Source: Solirubrobacter sp963837485
GTDB taxonomy: Bacteria; Actinomycetota; Thermoleophilia; Solirubrobacterales; Solirubrobacteraceae
Reading direction: 5' to 3'
Assembly (NCBI GenBank): GCA_963837485.1
Contig: CAWINP010000026.1
Coordinates: 1-64,000 of the forward strand
DNA: 64,000 bases
Positions 24,436 to 34,622 of this stretch are shown one piece after another. The notes below the pieces were generated by a model. The model made no database searches. It had not been told where the DNA came from and worked only from the letters and a program-made list of their open reading frames with translations. The first letter of the stretch is position 1, and the number at the start of each line of letters is the position of its first letter. Both the position numbers and the translations under genes were made by a program.

Positions 24436-25242
24436 ATGAGGTTTGCTGATCGCGTCGTCCTGATCACCGGCGGCGCGCGCGGCCAGGGCCGCTCGCATGC
24501 CGAGCGCTTCGCCGCCGAGGGCGCGCGCGTGGCCGTCTGCGACATCGCCTCGGGGTCACTGGAGACGGTGCCGTACCCGGTCGCCACGCGCGAGGAGCTC
24601 GCGGACGCCGCCGAGCTGGCCCTGCAGGCCGACGTGCGCAGCGCGGCGGAGATGGAGCGTGTGGTGGCCGACGTGCTCGACGCGTTCGGCCGCCTCGACG
24701 TGCTCGTCTGCAACGCCGGCATCTGCACGTTCGGCGCGCTGCCGGGCATGGCGCCCGAGCTCTGGCAGACCACGATCGACGTCAACCTCACCGGCGTCTT
24801 CAACGCCGTGCGCGCGGCCGCGCCGGCGATGGTCGAGCGCGGCTATGGCCGGATCGTCGCGACGGCGTCGATGGCGGGCCGGGCCGGCTGGGAGAACATC
24901 GGCCACTACGCGGCCTCCAAGTGGGGCGTGATCGGCCTGATCAAGAGCCTCGCGCTCGAGCTGGCGCCGCACGGCGTCACCGCGAACGTCGTCTGCCCGA
25001 GCTCGGTGAACACGCCGATGATGCACAACGACGCCGCCTACCGGCTGTTCCGGCCGGACCTCGAGAACCCGACGCGCGAGGACGCGCTGCCTGCGTTCGC
25101 GAGCGTGAACCTGATCCCCGAGCCCTATGCGGAGCCGTCCGACATCTCCGACGCGGTCCTCTTCCTCGCCTCCGACGAGGCCCGCTTCATCACCGGCGCG
25201 ACGCTGTCGCCGTCGATGGGCCTGAGCGCCTCCAACGTCTGA
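24436..25242 (+). CDS. Mycofactocin-coupled SDR family oxidoreductase (second copy)
   Basis: A 268-residue paralogue of the SDR at 23472. It shows the same GGARGQGRSHAERFAAEGA nucleotide site, VPYPVATREELADAAEL, DVRSAAEMERVV, CNAGI, the Ser in VATASMAG, YAASK, and a C-terminal FLASDEARFITGATL. The two proteins align along their whole length and so arose by duplication, but they differ in the substrate loop after the YxxxK helix (VNTPMMHNDAAYRLF here against VDSPMIQNEAFHRLF). They may act on successive alcohol groups or on opposite stereoisomers. The stop shares one base with the next ATG. Confidence 0.88.
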   Translation: MRFADRVVLITGGARGQGRSHAERFAAEGARVAVCDIASGSLETVPYPVATREELADAAELALQADVRSAAEMERVVADVLDAFGRLDVLVCNAGICTFGALPGMAPELWQTTIDVNLTGVFNAVRAAAPAMVERGYGRIVATASMAGRAGWENIGHYAASKWGVIGLIKSLALELAPHGVTANVVCPSSVNTPMMHNDAAYRLFRPDLENPTREDALPAFASVNLIPEPYAEPSDISDAVLFLASDEARFITGATLSPSMGLSASNV

Positions 25243-26204
25243 TGCCGCCGGGGATCGACCTGCCGGCGCTGGAGCGCTATCTCGACGCGCCGCTGGAGGC
25301 CGAGCTGATCAGCGGCGGGCGCTCGAACCTGACCTACCGGCTGCGCAGCGGGACGCGCACGTGGGTGCTGCGGCGCCCGCCGCTCGGCAACCGGCTGCCG
25401 ACCGCGCACGACATGGCGCGCGAGTACACCGTCCTGCGCGCGCTCGCCGGCGGCCCGGTGCCCGTGCCGCGCGTGCGGTCGCTGTGCACGGACGAGTCGG
25501 TGATCGGCGCGCCGTTCTATGTGATGGACGAGGTCGTGGGCCGGATCGTGCGCCGGCCGGCCGACGTCTATGGCGACACACGCGCCTGCTCGGCCGCGCT
25601 GGTCGACGTCCTGAAGGCGCTCCACGGCGTCGACTACGCGGAGGTCGGGCTCGCTTCCTTCGGGCACCCCGAGGGCTTCATGGAGCGCCAGGTGCGGCGC
25701 TGGCACGCACAGCTCGAGCGCGGGCGGGCGAGGGCGCTGCCGGCGCTCGACGAGCTCGGGCGGCGGCTGGCGTCCTCGGTGCCGACGAGCGGCGCCTCGG
25801 CGATCGTGCACGGGGACTACCGGATCGACAATGTCGTGCTCGACCCGGACGACGCGGGCCGGATCCTGGCGGTGCTCGACTGGGAGATGGCGACGCTCGG
25901 CGATCCGCTGGCCGACGTCGGGATGCTGCTGATGTACTGGCGCGGGCCTGGCGAGGCGATCGCGTCGGAGGTGCACGCGATCACCGCCGAGCCCGGGTTC
26001 TTCTCGCGCGAGGAGGTCGCGGAGCGCTACGGCGTCTCGCTGCGCGACGTCCGCTTCTACGTCGCGTTCGCGCACTTCAAGCTCGCGGTGATCGTCGAGG
26101 GCATCCATGCCCGCGCGCTCGCCGGCAACACGGTCGGCGAGGGCTTCGAGGGCATCGGCGCGATCGGCCCCGCGCTCGCCGCCGCGGGCCTGGAGGCGCT
26201 TTGA
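25242..26204 (+). CDS. APH-family phosphotransferase (ACAD10/11 kinase-domain-like)
   Basis: A 320-residue aminoglycoside-phosphotransferase-fold kinase. Motifs are ISGGRSNLTYRL (nucleotide loop), the Lys-region WVLRRPP, the catalytic loop IVHGDYRIDNVVLD, and the metal-binding AVLDWEMATLGDPLADVG. This is the type found as the N-terminal domain of ACAD10/ACAD11 and as LvaA in levulinate catabolism, where a 4-hydroxyacyl-CoA is phosphorylated. It is not a resistance gene: its neighbours are all beta-oxidation enzymes. The start ATG overlaps the previous stop (TGATG), and the stop overlaps the next start (TTGA). Confidence 0.9.
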   Translation: MPPGIDLPALERYLDAPLEAELISGGRSNLTYRLRSGTRTWVLRRPPLGNRLPTAHDMAREYTVLRALAGGPVPVPRVRSLCTDESVIGAPFYVMDEVVGRIVRRPADVYGDTRACSAALVDVLKALHGVDYAEVGLASFGHPEGFMERQVRRWHAQLERGRARALPALDELGRRLASSVPTSGASAIVHGDYRIDNVVLDPDDAGRILAVLDWEMATLGDPLADVGMLLMYWRGPGEAIASEVHAITAEPGFFSREEVAERYGVSLRDVRFYVAFAHFKLAVIVEGIHARALAGNTVGEGFEGIGAIGPALAAAGLEAL

Positions 26205-27346
26205 GCCTCGACGCGTTCCCCGCTCCCACGCTCGCGTTCGGCGCTTCCGAGGAGGCGCTGCGGGCGCGCGTGCGCGAGTGGCTGGCGGGACACGATCCGG
26301 GGCCGCCGCCCGCCGACTACGCGGCGCGCATCCAGGCGCAGGTGGCGTGGCAGCGGGCGCTGCACGAGGCTGGCCTGGTGGGCCTGTCGTGGCCATCGCG
26401 GTTCGGCGGCGGCGGGCTCGACCTCGCCGCCGAGGCGGTGCTCGCCGAGGAGCTCGCCGGCACCGGCATGCCCGAGCTGATCAACCGCATCGGCGTCTAC
26501 ATGATCGGCCCGACGTTGATGGACCTCGGCGACGAGTCCCAGCAGCAGCGCTTCCTGCCGGGGATGCTCAACGCGAGCGAGCTGTGGTGCCAGGGGTTCT
26601 CGGAGCCGGGCGCGGGCTCGGACCTCGCGGCGGTGCGGACCGTGGGCCGGGTGAGCGACGGCGAGGTGGTCATCAGCGGCCAGAAGGTGTGGACCTCGCG
26701 CGCCGCGATCGCGCGCTGGTGCGCGTGCCTGGTCCGGACCGAGCGCGACTCCGAGCGCCACCGCGGGCTCTCGATGGCGATCGTCGATATGGGCGCGCCC
26801 GGCGTGACCGTGCGGCCGCTGCCCCAGCTGCTCAACGAGCCGCACTTCAACGAGGTCTTCTTCGACGAGGTGCGGGTGGGAGTCGAGGACGTGATCGGCG
26901 GCCTGGGCGCCGGCTGGGCGGTCGCGATGCAGATGCTCTCCTACGAGCGCGGCCTCTTCGTGCTCGAGCGCCAGATCCGGCTGCGCCGGCGGCTCGAGGA
27001 GCTGGCGGCCGCCGTGCGAGACCGCGCCGACGCGGCCGTGCGGCGGCGGATCGGCGAGGTCGCGGCGGAGCTCGACCTGCTCGAGTGCCAGGTCTACCGG
27101 ACGCTTGCCGCGCAGCGCGCGGGGACGCTGCGGCCGGGCGCGACGTCGGTCGACAAGCTGCTGCTCTCGCACGCCTACCAGGAGCTGTTCGCGGCGGCCG
27201 CCGCGCTGCTCGGGCCGGACGTCGCGCGCACCGCGAACGGCTGGACGCACGACCTGCTGGAGTCGCGCTCGGTCAGCATCTACGGCGGGACGACGGAGAT
27301 CCAGCACGGCATCGTGGCGCGGCAGCTGCTGGGGGTGCGCTCTTGA
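26201..27346 (+). CDS. Acyl-CoA dehydrogenase, alpha-type subunit of a pair
   Basis: A 381-residue dehydrogenase with the TTG start overlapping the kinase stop. Signatures are WCQGFSEPGAGSDLAAVRT, GQKVWTSRAAIARWCACLVRT and, at the C-terminus, SRSVSIYGGTTEIQHGIVARQLLGV. The terminal motif has Gly where short-chain enzymes carry the catalytic Glu, so the base would be elsewhere, as in long-chain and FadE-type enzymes. The next gene is a shorter dehydrogenase-like protein translationally coupled to it. Such tandem pairs form alpha/beta heteromers in actinobacterial steroid and cyclic-acid degradation. The substrate is unknown. Confidence 0.88.
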   Translation: MSLDAFPAPTLAFGASEEALRARVREWLAGHDPGPPPADYAARIQAQVAWQRALHEAGLVGLSWPSRFGGGGLDLAAEAVLAEELAGTGMPELINRIGVYMIGPTLMDLGDESQQQRFLPGMLNASELWCQGFSEPGAGSDLAAVRTVGRVSDGEVVISGQKVWTSRAAIARWCACLVRTERDSERHRGLSMAIVDMGAPGVTVRPLPQLLNEPHFNEVFFDEVRVGVEDVIGGLGAGWAVAMQMLSYERGLFVLERQIRLRRRLEELAAAVRDRADAAVRRRIGEVAAELDLLECQVYRTLAAQRAGTLRPGATSVDKLLLSHAYQELFAAAAALLGPDVARTANGWTHDLLESRSVSIYGGTTEIQHGIVARQLLGVRS

Positions 27347-28260
27347 GCGATCTCGCGCGCTCGCTCGAGGAGTCGCTGGCCCGGATCCTGCCGGTCGAGG
27401 CGCTGCTGTCGTCGGCGGAGCGCGACGAGCCGCTGCCGGACGCCGTGCAGCGCGACCTCGTGGGGCTCGGCTGGGCCGGCGTGTGGCTGGAGGACTCGGG
27501 AGTCGAGCTGGAGGACCGGCTGCGGCTCTCGGCGGTCGCCGGGCGGAGGCTGCTGCCGGCGGCGATCCGCGGCGAGTCGCTGCTGCTCGCGCCGCTGCTG
27601 TCGGCTACGGGCGACGCACGGCTGGACGGGCTGCTCGACGGCTCGTTGCGCGGCGGCGGCGGCGCGGCGGCGGGTGACGCCGCGCTCGTCGCGCTCGCGC
27701 CCGGGGCGACGATGGCGGCCGTGCTCGGCGACGGCTGGGCGGCGGTCGCCGGCGTGGACGACGCGGAGGCCGTTGAGGGCATCGAGCCCGGCCAAGGCCT
27801 CGCCCGCATCCCGGTCGCCGCGGTCGTCCGCGACCCCGCGCTCGTCTCCGCGCTGCGCCGCGGCTGGACACTCGGCGTGCTTTCCGAGCTCTTCGGCGCC
27901 GCCCAGCGCGCGCTCGAGCTCTCGGTCGCCTACGCCGGCGAGCGCGAGCAGTTCGGGCGGCCGATCGTGTCCTTTCAGGCCGTCTCGCATACGCTCGCGC
28001 GCATGGCCGTCGACCTCGAGGCGCTCGACGCCGGCATCGGCCGGCTGGCCGCGCGCTGGGACGAGCGGCTCGCCGCCGTCCTGCGGTACTCGGGGCCTGC
28101 GGCGGCGCGCCGCGTGCTCGAGAGCGCGATCCAGGTCCACGGCGGCATGGGCTTCACGTGGGAGCTGGGACTGCACCTGCACTACCGGCGCGTGCTCGAC
28201 CTGCAGGCGGCGCTCGGCGGCTCGGCGGAGGAGGTCGGGGCGATGGTGCTCGATGGCTGA
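27343..28260 (+). CDS. Acyl-CoA dehydrogenase-like protein, beta-type subunit of a pair
   Basis: A 305-residue protein, much shorter than a complete dehydrogenase. The N-terminal and mid domains are reduced and rich in Ala/Gly. The C-terminal helical domain is clear: LSVAYAGEREQFGRPIVSFQAVSHTLARMAVDLE and ESAIQVHGGMGFTWELGLHLHYRRVL. It lacks the GTSEI ending. The TTG start overlaps the previous stop (TTGA). By analogy with paired FadE proteins it probably forms a heteromer with the product of 26201-27346, contributing part of the FAD or substrate site, rather than acting alone. Confidence 0.82.
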   Translation: MSDLARSLEESLARILPVEALLSSAERDEPLPDAVQRDLVGLGWAGVWLEDSGVELEDRLRLSAVAGRRLLPAAIRGESLLLAPLLSATGDARLDGLLDGSLRGGGGAAAGDAALVALAPGATMAAVLGDGWAAVAGVDDAEAVEGIEPGQGLARIPVAAVVRDPALVSALRRGWTLGVLSELFGAAQRALELSVAYAGEREQFGRPIVSFQAVSHTLARMAVDLEALDAGIGRLAARWDERLAAVLRYSGPAAARRVLESAIQVHGGMGFTWELGLHLHYRRVLDLQAALGGSAEEVGAMVLDG

Positions 28261-29041
28261 CGAGGTCCTGATCGCCGACGACGGGCCGGTGCGGCGGATC
28301 ACGCTCAACCGCCCCGCCGCCCGCAACGCGCAGAGCGCGGCGCTGCTGCGGGCGCTGCAAGCCGCGGTCGAGGACACCGCGGCGACGCCGTCGGTGCGCG
28401 TCGTCGTGCTCGCCGGGCTCGGGCCGTCGTTCTCGGCCGGGCACGACCTCAAGGAGGCGGCGGTCAATCCCGAGTACCGCCGCAACCTCGAGACCGCCGA
28501 GGGGCGGCTGTGGCAGGAGGCCGATCTGTTCGTGGCGCCGGTCGAGGCGCTGCGCGCGCTCCGGGTGCCGACGATCGCGCGCGTGCAGGGGCACTGCCTC
28601 GCGGCGTCGCTGATGCTGATCGGCGCCGTCGACCTCGTGGTGGCGGCCCAGGACGCCGTGTTCGCGTCGCGCGTCACGCGCGACATGGGCGCCGCCGACG
28701 TCGAGCTGCCCTCGCTGGCGTGGGCGGTCGGCGAGCGCCGCGCGAAGCAGCTGCTGTGGACGAGCGAGGCGCTCGGCGCCGCGGACGCGCAGGCGCTCGG
28801 GCTCGTCAACTGGGTCGTGCCGGAGGCCGAGCTCGACGCCAAGGTCGCCTCGGTCGCGGCCGCGCTGCTCGAGGTGCCGCGCGAGGCGCTCGCGCTGTCC
28901 AAGCTCTCGCTGCGCTTCATGGAGGACCGGCGCGGGCGCGCCGACGCGAGCGCGTACCACTTCATGGCCCACCAGCTCTCGCACCAGACCTCCGACGCGC
29001 TCGAGCTGCTCGCGCAGCGGGTGCGCGAGCTGGAGGCGAAG

Positions 29042-29053
<12 letters not shown>
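28253..29053 (+). CDS. Enoyl-CoA hydratase/isomerase family protein
   Basis: A 266-residue crotonase-fold protein with ITLNRPAARNAQS, the oxyanion loop GPSFSAGHDLKEAA, and VQGHCLAASLMLIGAVDLVVAAQDAVF. The usual catalytic Glu region is RDMGAADVELPSLAWAVG, again without the classic PExxlG, so it may be an isomerase or hydrolase rather than a standard hydratase. It overlaps the preceding gene by 8 bp (ATG at 28253) and the convergent ligase gene by 12 bp. It is the last gene of the IclR-led operon. Confidence 0.85.
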
Positions 29054-30619
<1,566 letters not shown>

Positions 30620-30649
30620 GGCCGCCATCCTCGCAGCGCGAAGGGCGCG

Positions 30650-30684
30650 CGCAACCGGTTTCCGAGCACAGAAGCCGCTTCGCG
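30650..30684. promoter_or_regulatory. Putative IclR operator (site B)
   Basis: A 35-bp imperfect palindrome with half-sites CGCAACCGGTTTC and GAAGCCGCTTCGCG. It is nearly the reverse complement of site A at 21784-21817. Its centre (30667) lies 48-49 bases from both the acyl-CoA synthetase start (30619) and the SDR start (30716), the same geometry as site A. Confidence 0.75.
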
Positions 30685-30715
30685 AGCGCTCCTGCGGCGT
30701 GGAAGACTGGCCAGG

Positions 30716-31471
30716 GTGAACCCCTTCGACCTGACCGGGCACGTCGCGCTGGTCACCGGCGGCAACGGCGGGATCGGCCTCGGGCTCGCGCAGGCGCTGC
30801 TCGGCGCCGGCGCGTCGGTGGCGATATGGGGCACGAGCGAGGACAAGAACGCGCGCGCGCTCGAGACGCTCGGCGGCGGCGCGGCGGCGTTCGCCTGCGA
30901 CATCGCCGACGAGGCGGCCGTGGACTCCGCGGTGGCGGCGACGCTCGAGCGCTTCGGGCGGATCGACTCGTGCTTCGCCAACGCCGGCACCGCGGGCGGC
31001 GGCAGGCGGTTCACGGACATCGCGCTGAGCGAGTGGCAGCGGATCGTGCGCGTGAATCTCGACGGCACGTTCCTCACGCTGCGCGCGGTCGCGCGGCACA
31101 TGATCGAGCGTGGCGGGGGCGGCAGCCTGGTGGCGACGTCCTCGCTGACCGCGATCGAGGGCGCGCCGCAGTCCGAGCACTACGCGGCGAGCAAGAGCGG
31201 CGTCGTCGCGCTGATCCAGTCGCTCGCCGTGGAGCTGGCGCGCCACGGCATCCGCGCGAACGCGCTGATGCCCGGCTGGATCGAGACCGACCTCAATCGC
31301 GCGCTGCTGGAGAGCGAGATCGGCCGGGAGCGGATCCTGCCGCGCGTGCCGCTGCGCCGCTGGGGCGCACCCGAGGACCTCGGCGCCGCCGCGGTCTACC
31401 TCGCGTCCCCGGGCGCCCGCTACCACACGGGCGACGTGCTGGTCATCGATGGCGGCTATCGGCTCTTCTGA
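30716..31471 (+). CDS. Short-chain dehydrogenase/reductase
   Basis: A 251-residue classical SDR. Seen are TGGNGGIGLGLAQAL (nucleotide site, residues 13-20), CDIADEAAVD, ANAGTAGG, VNLDGTFLTL, the catalytic Ser in VATSSLTAI, YAASK, and PGWIETDL, ending VLVIDGGYRLF. It starts at a GTG with only a weak ribosome site (CCAGGG). It overlaps the following dehydrogenase by 23 bp, so the two are co-expressed under operator B. It is probably a hydroxyacyl-CoA dehydrogenase of the same pathway. Confidence 0.9.
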   Translation: MNPFDLTGHVALVTGGNGGIGLGLAQALLGAGASVAIWGTSEDKNARALETLGGGAAAFACDIADEAAVDSAVAATLERFGRIDSCFANAGTAGGGRRFTDIALSEWQRIVRVNLDGTFLTLRAVARHMIERGGGGSLVATSSLTAIEGAPQSEHYAASKSGVVALIQSLAVELARHGIRANALMPGWIETDLNRALLESEIGRERILPRVPLRRWGAPEDLGAAAVYLASPGARYHTGDVLVIDGGYRLF

Positions 31472-32507
31472 GCTGCTGCGCGAGGCCACGCGCGGCTTCC
31501 TCGCCCGCGAGGCTCCGGTTTCGGCGGTACGGGCGGGGCTGGAGCGGCCGCGCGAGCTGGACCGCGAGGCGTGGGCGCGCGCGGCCGCGATGGGCTGGAT
31601 CGCCGCGCTCGTGCCCGAGGAGCACGGCGGCCTCGGCGTCAGCCTGCCGGACGCCGTGACGATCGCCGAGGAGCTCGGCCGCGGCCTCTACGGCGGCCCG
31701 TTCCTCGGCTGCGCGCTGGCCGCGGCCGCGTGGCCGGCGATCGGCGGGCTCGCCGACGGGGAGACGACTGCGGCGTGGTGCGAGCTCGAGGCTTGGGGGT
31801 CCGCGGGCGTCCCCGGCGATGCCGCGCCGGCGCGCGGCGTCGCCGGGGGCCACGCTCCGGACGCCGGTGCAGCGCCGCGGCTGAAGCGGGGCGACGCCCC
31901 CGCCGGGGCCGGTTCCGCGACCCGGCTGACCGGCGTGGCCCGTCGCGTGTTCGACGCCGATGCCGCCGACGTGCTGGTCATCGCCGCGCACGACGGCGCG
32001 TACCTCGTCGCCGCCGAGCACGCCCGCGTGGAGCCGGTCGCGGGGCTCGACCTCACTCGCACGCTCGCGACCGTCACGCTTGACGCCGCGCCCGCGACGC
32101 CGGTCGCCGCCGCCGACCCGCGGGAGCTCGGTGCGCTGCTGGCCGCCGCCGACGCGGTCGGCGCCGCCGCGCGGCTGCTCGAGCTGACCGTCGAGTACGC
32201 CAAGCAGCGCACGACGTTCGGCCGCATGCTCGCGAGCTACCAGGCGGTCAAGCACAAGTGCGCCGACATGCTGTGCTGGGTCGAGAGCTCGCGCGTCGCC
32301 GTCGCGGCCGCCGCCGCCGCTCCGGACGCGCGCTCGATCGCGGTCGCCAAGGCCTACGCGAGCGAGCACTGCGCGCGCGTGGCCGGCGAGGCGCTGCAGC
32401 TCCACGGCGGCATCGGATTCACGTGGGAGCACGACCTGCACCTGTACCTACGCAGGGCAAAAGCCGACGAGGCGATGTTCCCGCGACGTTACGCGGGTCT
32501 TGTGTAA
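31449..32507 (+). CDS. Acyl-CoA dehydrogenase family protein
   Basis: A 352-residue member with a complete N-terminal domain (GWIAALVPEEHGGLGVSLPDAVTIAEELGRGLYGGPFLG). The middle domain is degenerate and Ala/Gly-rich. The C-terminal helical domain is conserved: LELTVEYAKQRTTFGRMLASYQAVKHKCADM and GEALQLHGGIGFTWEHDLHLYLRRAK. The weak mid domain resembles the beta-type partner of heteromeric dehydrogenases. It lies last in the operator-B operon, and its partner could be any of the other dehydrogenases in the cluster. Confidence 0.82.
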   Translation: MAAIGSSELLREATRGFLAREAPVSAVRAGLERPRELDREAWARAAAMGWIAALVPEEHGGLGVSLPDAVTIAEELGRGLYGGPFLGCALAAAAWPAIGGLADGETTAAWCELEAWGSAGVPGDAAPARGVAGGHAPDAGAAPRLKRGDAPAGAGSATRLTGVARRVFDADAADVLVIAAHDGAYLVAAEHARVEPVAGLDLTRTLATVTLDAAPATPVAAADPRELGALLAAADAVGAAARLLELTVEYAKQRTTFGRMLASYQAVKHKCADMLCWVESSRVAVAAAAAAPDARSIAVAKAYASEHCARVAGEALQLHGGIGFTWEHDLHLYLRRAKADEAMFPRRYAGLV

Positions 32508-32517
32508 ACGGGCTTGA

Positions 32518-33477
32518 ATGTCGATGTTGCGAGCGATGCGACGCTCGCAGAAGTCGGTTGCGACGGCCGTGCTCGCCGCCGCATTGCTCGCCGGGATCAC
32601 GGCGATGCTCGCTCGTCACCGCCACGACTTCGCACAGGCGGTGGACACCGTCCCGCTGGTCGCGCTGCTCACCGCCGTCGTCCTGCACGTGGTGACCGTG
32701 GTCGCCCGGACGGAGGCCTGGGTCGTGTCCGTCCGCGCCGCCGGCGCGGAGACACAGCGCCGCGCGCTGTTTCAGATCGGGTCGCTCGGTTTCGCCGCGA
32801 ACGTGATCTCCGGCTCGCTCGGCGCCGCGGTGCGCATCTGGGCGCTACGCCGCAAGGGCGGCGAGAACGTCCCGTCGGCGCCGTCGCTCGTGGCCGCGGA
32901 GGTCCCCGTGCTCGCGCTCCAGCTGATCCTGACGGGGGTGATGGCGTTCTCGCTCAGCGGGCCGCTGGGCGCGCCGTGGTGGACCGCGCCCGCGATCCTC
33001 GTCGTCGCGATCACCGTCCTGCTCGCACTGATGCGGGCGGGGCGCCGCGTCCGCGGGCTCGCCGCGCTGCGCGACGGCCGCGCGCGCTGGCGGATGGCGG
33101 TGATGGTCGTGATCGTCGCGACGTGCGAGACGGCGCGCAACCTCGTGCTCCTGCGTGCCGTCGGCCTGCCCGCGACCTCGCTGGACGCGATGGCGCTGCT
33201 CGTCGGCGCCGGCGTCGTCGGCGTGCTGCCGATCGGGCCGGGCTCCACGGCCGGAGCCGCGATGCTGATCTTCGGCGCCTCCGGCGTCGGCCCCGCGGCG
33301 GCCGCCGGGCTGCTGCTGACGGCGACGGGCTTCGCGGCCGATCTCGCCTACGCCGGCTGGGGCCTTGCCGACATGGTGTGGCGCGCCTGCCCCAAGCGAG
33401 CGCGCCACGCGCCTCAGGTGGTCGATCTCGGCGCCGCGCTCGGCCTAATGGCCGCGGCCGCCATGGTCGTGACCTAA
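32518..33477 (+). CDS. Lysylphosphatidylglycerol synthase TM region / UPF0104-like membrane protein
   Basis: A 319-residue polytopic membrane protein with about eight hydrophobic segments. It fits the flippase-like (LPG synthase TM region, YbhN/AglD2) family: early VVLHVVTVVARTEAWVVSVRAAG, ISGSLGAAVRIWALRRKGG, and the late GVLPIGPGSTAGAAMLIFGASG. Members move or recognise lipids, but specific functions are mostly unknown. Two ATGs (32518 and 32524) are possible; no good ribosome site is seen. It follows the operator-B operon by ten bases, so read-through transcription is possible. It overlaps the convergent dehydrogenase by 4 bp. Confidence 0.75.
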   Translation: MSMLRAMRRSQKSVATAVLAAALLAGITAMLARHRHDFAQAVDTVPLVALLTAVVLHVVTVVARTEAWVVSVRAAGAETQRRALFQIGSLGFAANVISGSLGAAVRIWALRRKGGENVPSAPSLVAAEVPVLALQLILTGVMAFSLSGPLGAPWWTAPAILVVAITVLLALMRAGRRVRGLAALRDGRARWRMAVMVVIVATCETARNLVLLRAVGLPATSLDAMALLVGAGVVGVLPIGPGSTAGAAMLIFGASGVGPAAAAGLLLTATGFAADLAYAGWGLADMVWRACPKRARHAPQVVDLGAALGLMAAAAMVVT

Positions 33478-34622
33478 CCCCGCTTCTCGCGCGGCATGCC
33501 GAGCGCGCGCTCGGCGAGGATGTTGCGCATGATCTCCGACGCGCCGCCGGCCACCGTGTACGTGCGCGCGTAGAGGAACTCGTCCTGCCAGATCGAGCCC
33601 GCGGCCAGCGCGTCCTCGCCGAGCAGGGAGACGCCGAACTCGGCCATCGCGAGGTTGAGCTCGGAGAACGCGAGCTTGCCGATCGGGACGTCGGCGTCGC
33701 TCGGCCGGCCTGCGAGCTCGCGCTCGAGCCGCGCGTACACGAGCTGGTTGCAGACCTCGACCTGGGCGGCGAAGCGGCCGAGCCGCTCGCGCACGGCGCC
33801 GTCCGCGTAGACGCCGCGCTCGCGGGCGAGCGCGACCAGGTCCTCGAGCATCAGCCGCAGCCGGGCGGCGCCCGCGCCGATGCCCGAGCGCTCGGCGCCG
33901 AGGCTCTCCATCGCCACGCGCCAGCCGCCGTCGCGCTCGCCGAGCAGCGCGTCGCCGGGCAGCCGGCAGCCGTCGAAGAACACCTCGCTGAAGTCCGAGG
34001 TGCCGGTGATCTCGCGCAGCGGCCGGATGTCGATCCCCGCCGCGCGCATGTCGACGATGAACGCGCTGATCCCGCGATGGCGGGACTCCGGTGTGCCGGT
34101 GCGGGCGAGCAGGAAGCCGTGGTCCGACCAGGCGGCGTTCGAGCTCCAGACCTTCTGCCCGTCGACGACCCAGGCGTCGTCATCGGCACGCGCGCGAGTG
34201 CGCATCGCGCCGAGATCGCTGCCCGCCTCGGGCTCGCTGAACAGCTGGCACCAGGTGTCGCGCCCGTCGCGGATCGCCGGCAGGTGGCGCGCCTTCTGCT
34301 CCTGCGAGCCGAAGTGGACGAGCGCGAAGCCGGCGAGATGCGTCTGGTCGGTCAGCGGCGGCAGCCGCGCCCGCGCGACCTCCTCGGCGAGCACGAGGTC
34401 GCGCAGCGGGTCATGCTCCCCCGTGCCGCCCCACTCCGGCGGCCAGTCGGCGCCGAGATATCCCGCCTCGTACAGCGCCGCCCGCCACGTGCGCACGACG
34501 CGATCCTCCTCGGCGTCCTCGGGGCTGCGGAAGCCGGCGCGGACCGGTAGCCGCGGCGCCTTTTCCGCCAGGAACGCGCGCACCTGCTCGCGGAACGCGC
34601 GCAGCTCCGGTGTGTCAGTCAA
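33474..34622 (-). CDS. Acyl-CoA dehydrogenase
   Basis: A 382-residue dehydrogenase of the FadE type with LPPLTDQTHLAGFALVHFG, CQLFSEPEAGSDLGAMRTRA, DGQKVWSSNAAWSDHGFLLAR and a C-terminal YTVAGGASEIMRNILAERALGMP. The TTG at 34622 gives LTDTPELRAFREQ, the normal first helix; a GTG at 34628 is possible. It overlaps the hydantoinase-B stop by 8 bp and is the last gene of the importer operon. It probably oxidises the acyl-CoA made after the hydantoinase/carboxylase step. No ligase or CoA-transferase lies in this operon, so activation must occur elsewhere. Confidence 0.9.
   Translation of the reverse strand: MTDTPELRAFREQVRAFLAEKAPRLPVRAGFRSPEDAEEDRVVRTWRAALYEAGYLGADWPPEWGGTGEHDPLRDLVLAEEVARARLPPLTDQTHLAGFALVHFGSQEQKARHLPAIRDGRDTWCQLFSEPEAGSDLGAMRTRARADDDAWVVDGQKVWSSNAAWSDHGFLLARTGTPESRHRGISAFIVDMRAAGIDIRPLREITGTSDFSEVFFDGCRLPGDALLGERDGGWRVAMESLGAERSGIGAGAARLRLMLEDLVALARERGVYADGAVRERLGRFAAQVEVCNQLVYARLERELAGRPSDADVPIGKLAFSELNLAMAEFGVSLLGEDALAAGSIWQDEFLYARTYTVAGGASEIMRNILAERALGMPREKRG

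Noticed and set aside
25242..26204. Aminoglycoside resistance gene
   Set aside because: The fold is APH-like, but the closest recognisable type is the ACAD10/11 kinase domain and every neighbour is a fatty-acid-type catabolic gene.
32544..32562. GCAGAAGTCGGTTGCG, like half of the IclR operator
   Set aside because: Only one half-site, inside the coding start of the membrane protein and not symmetric; the divergent-promoter geometry of the two real sites is absent.
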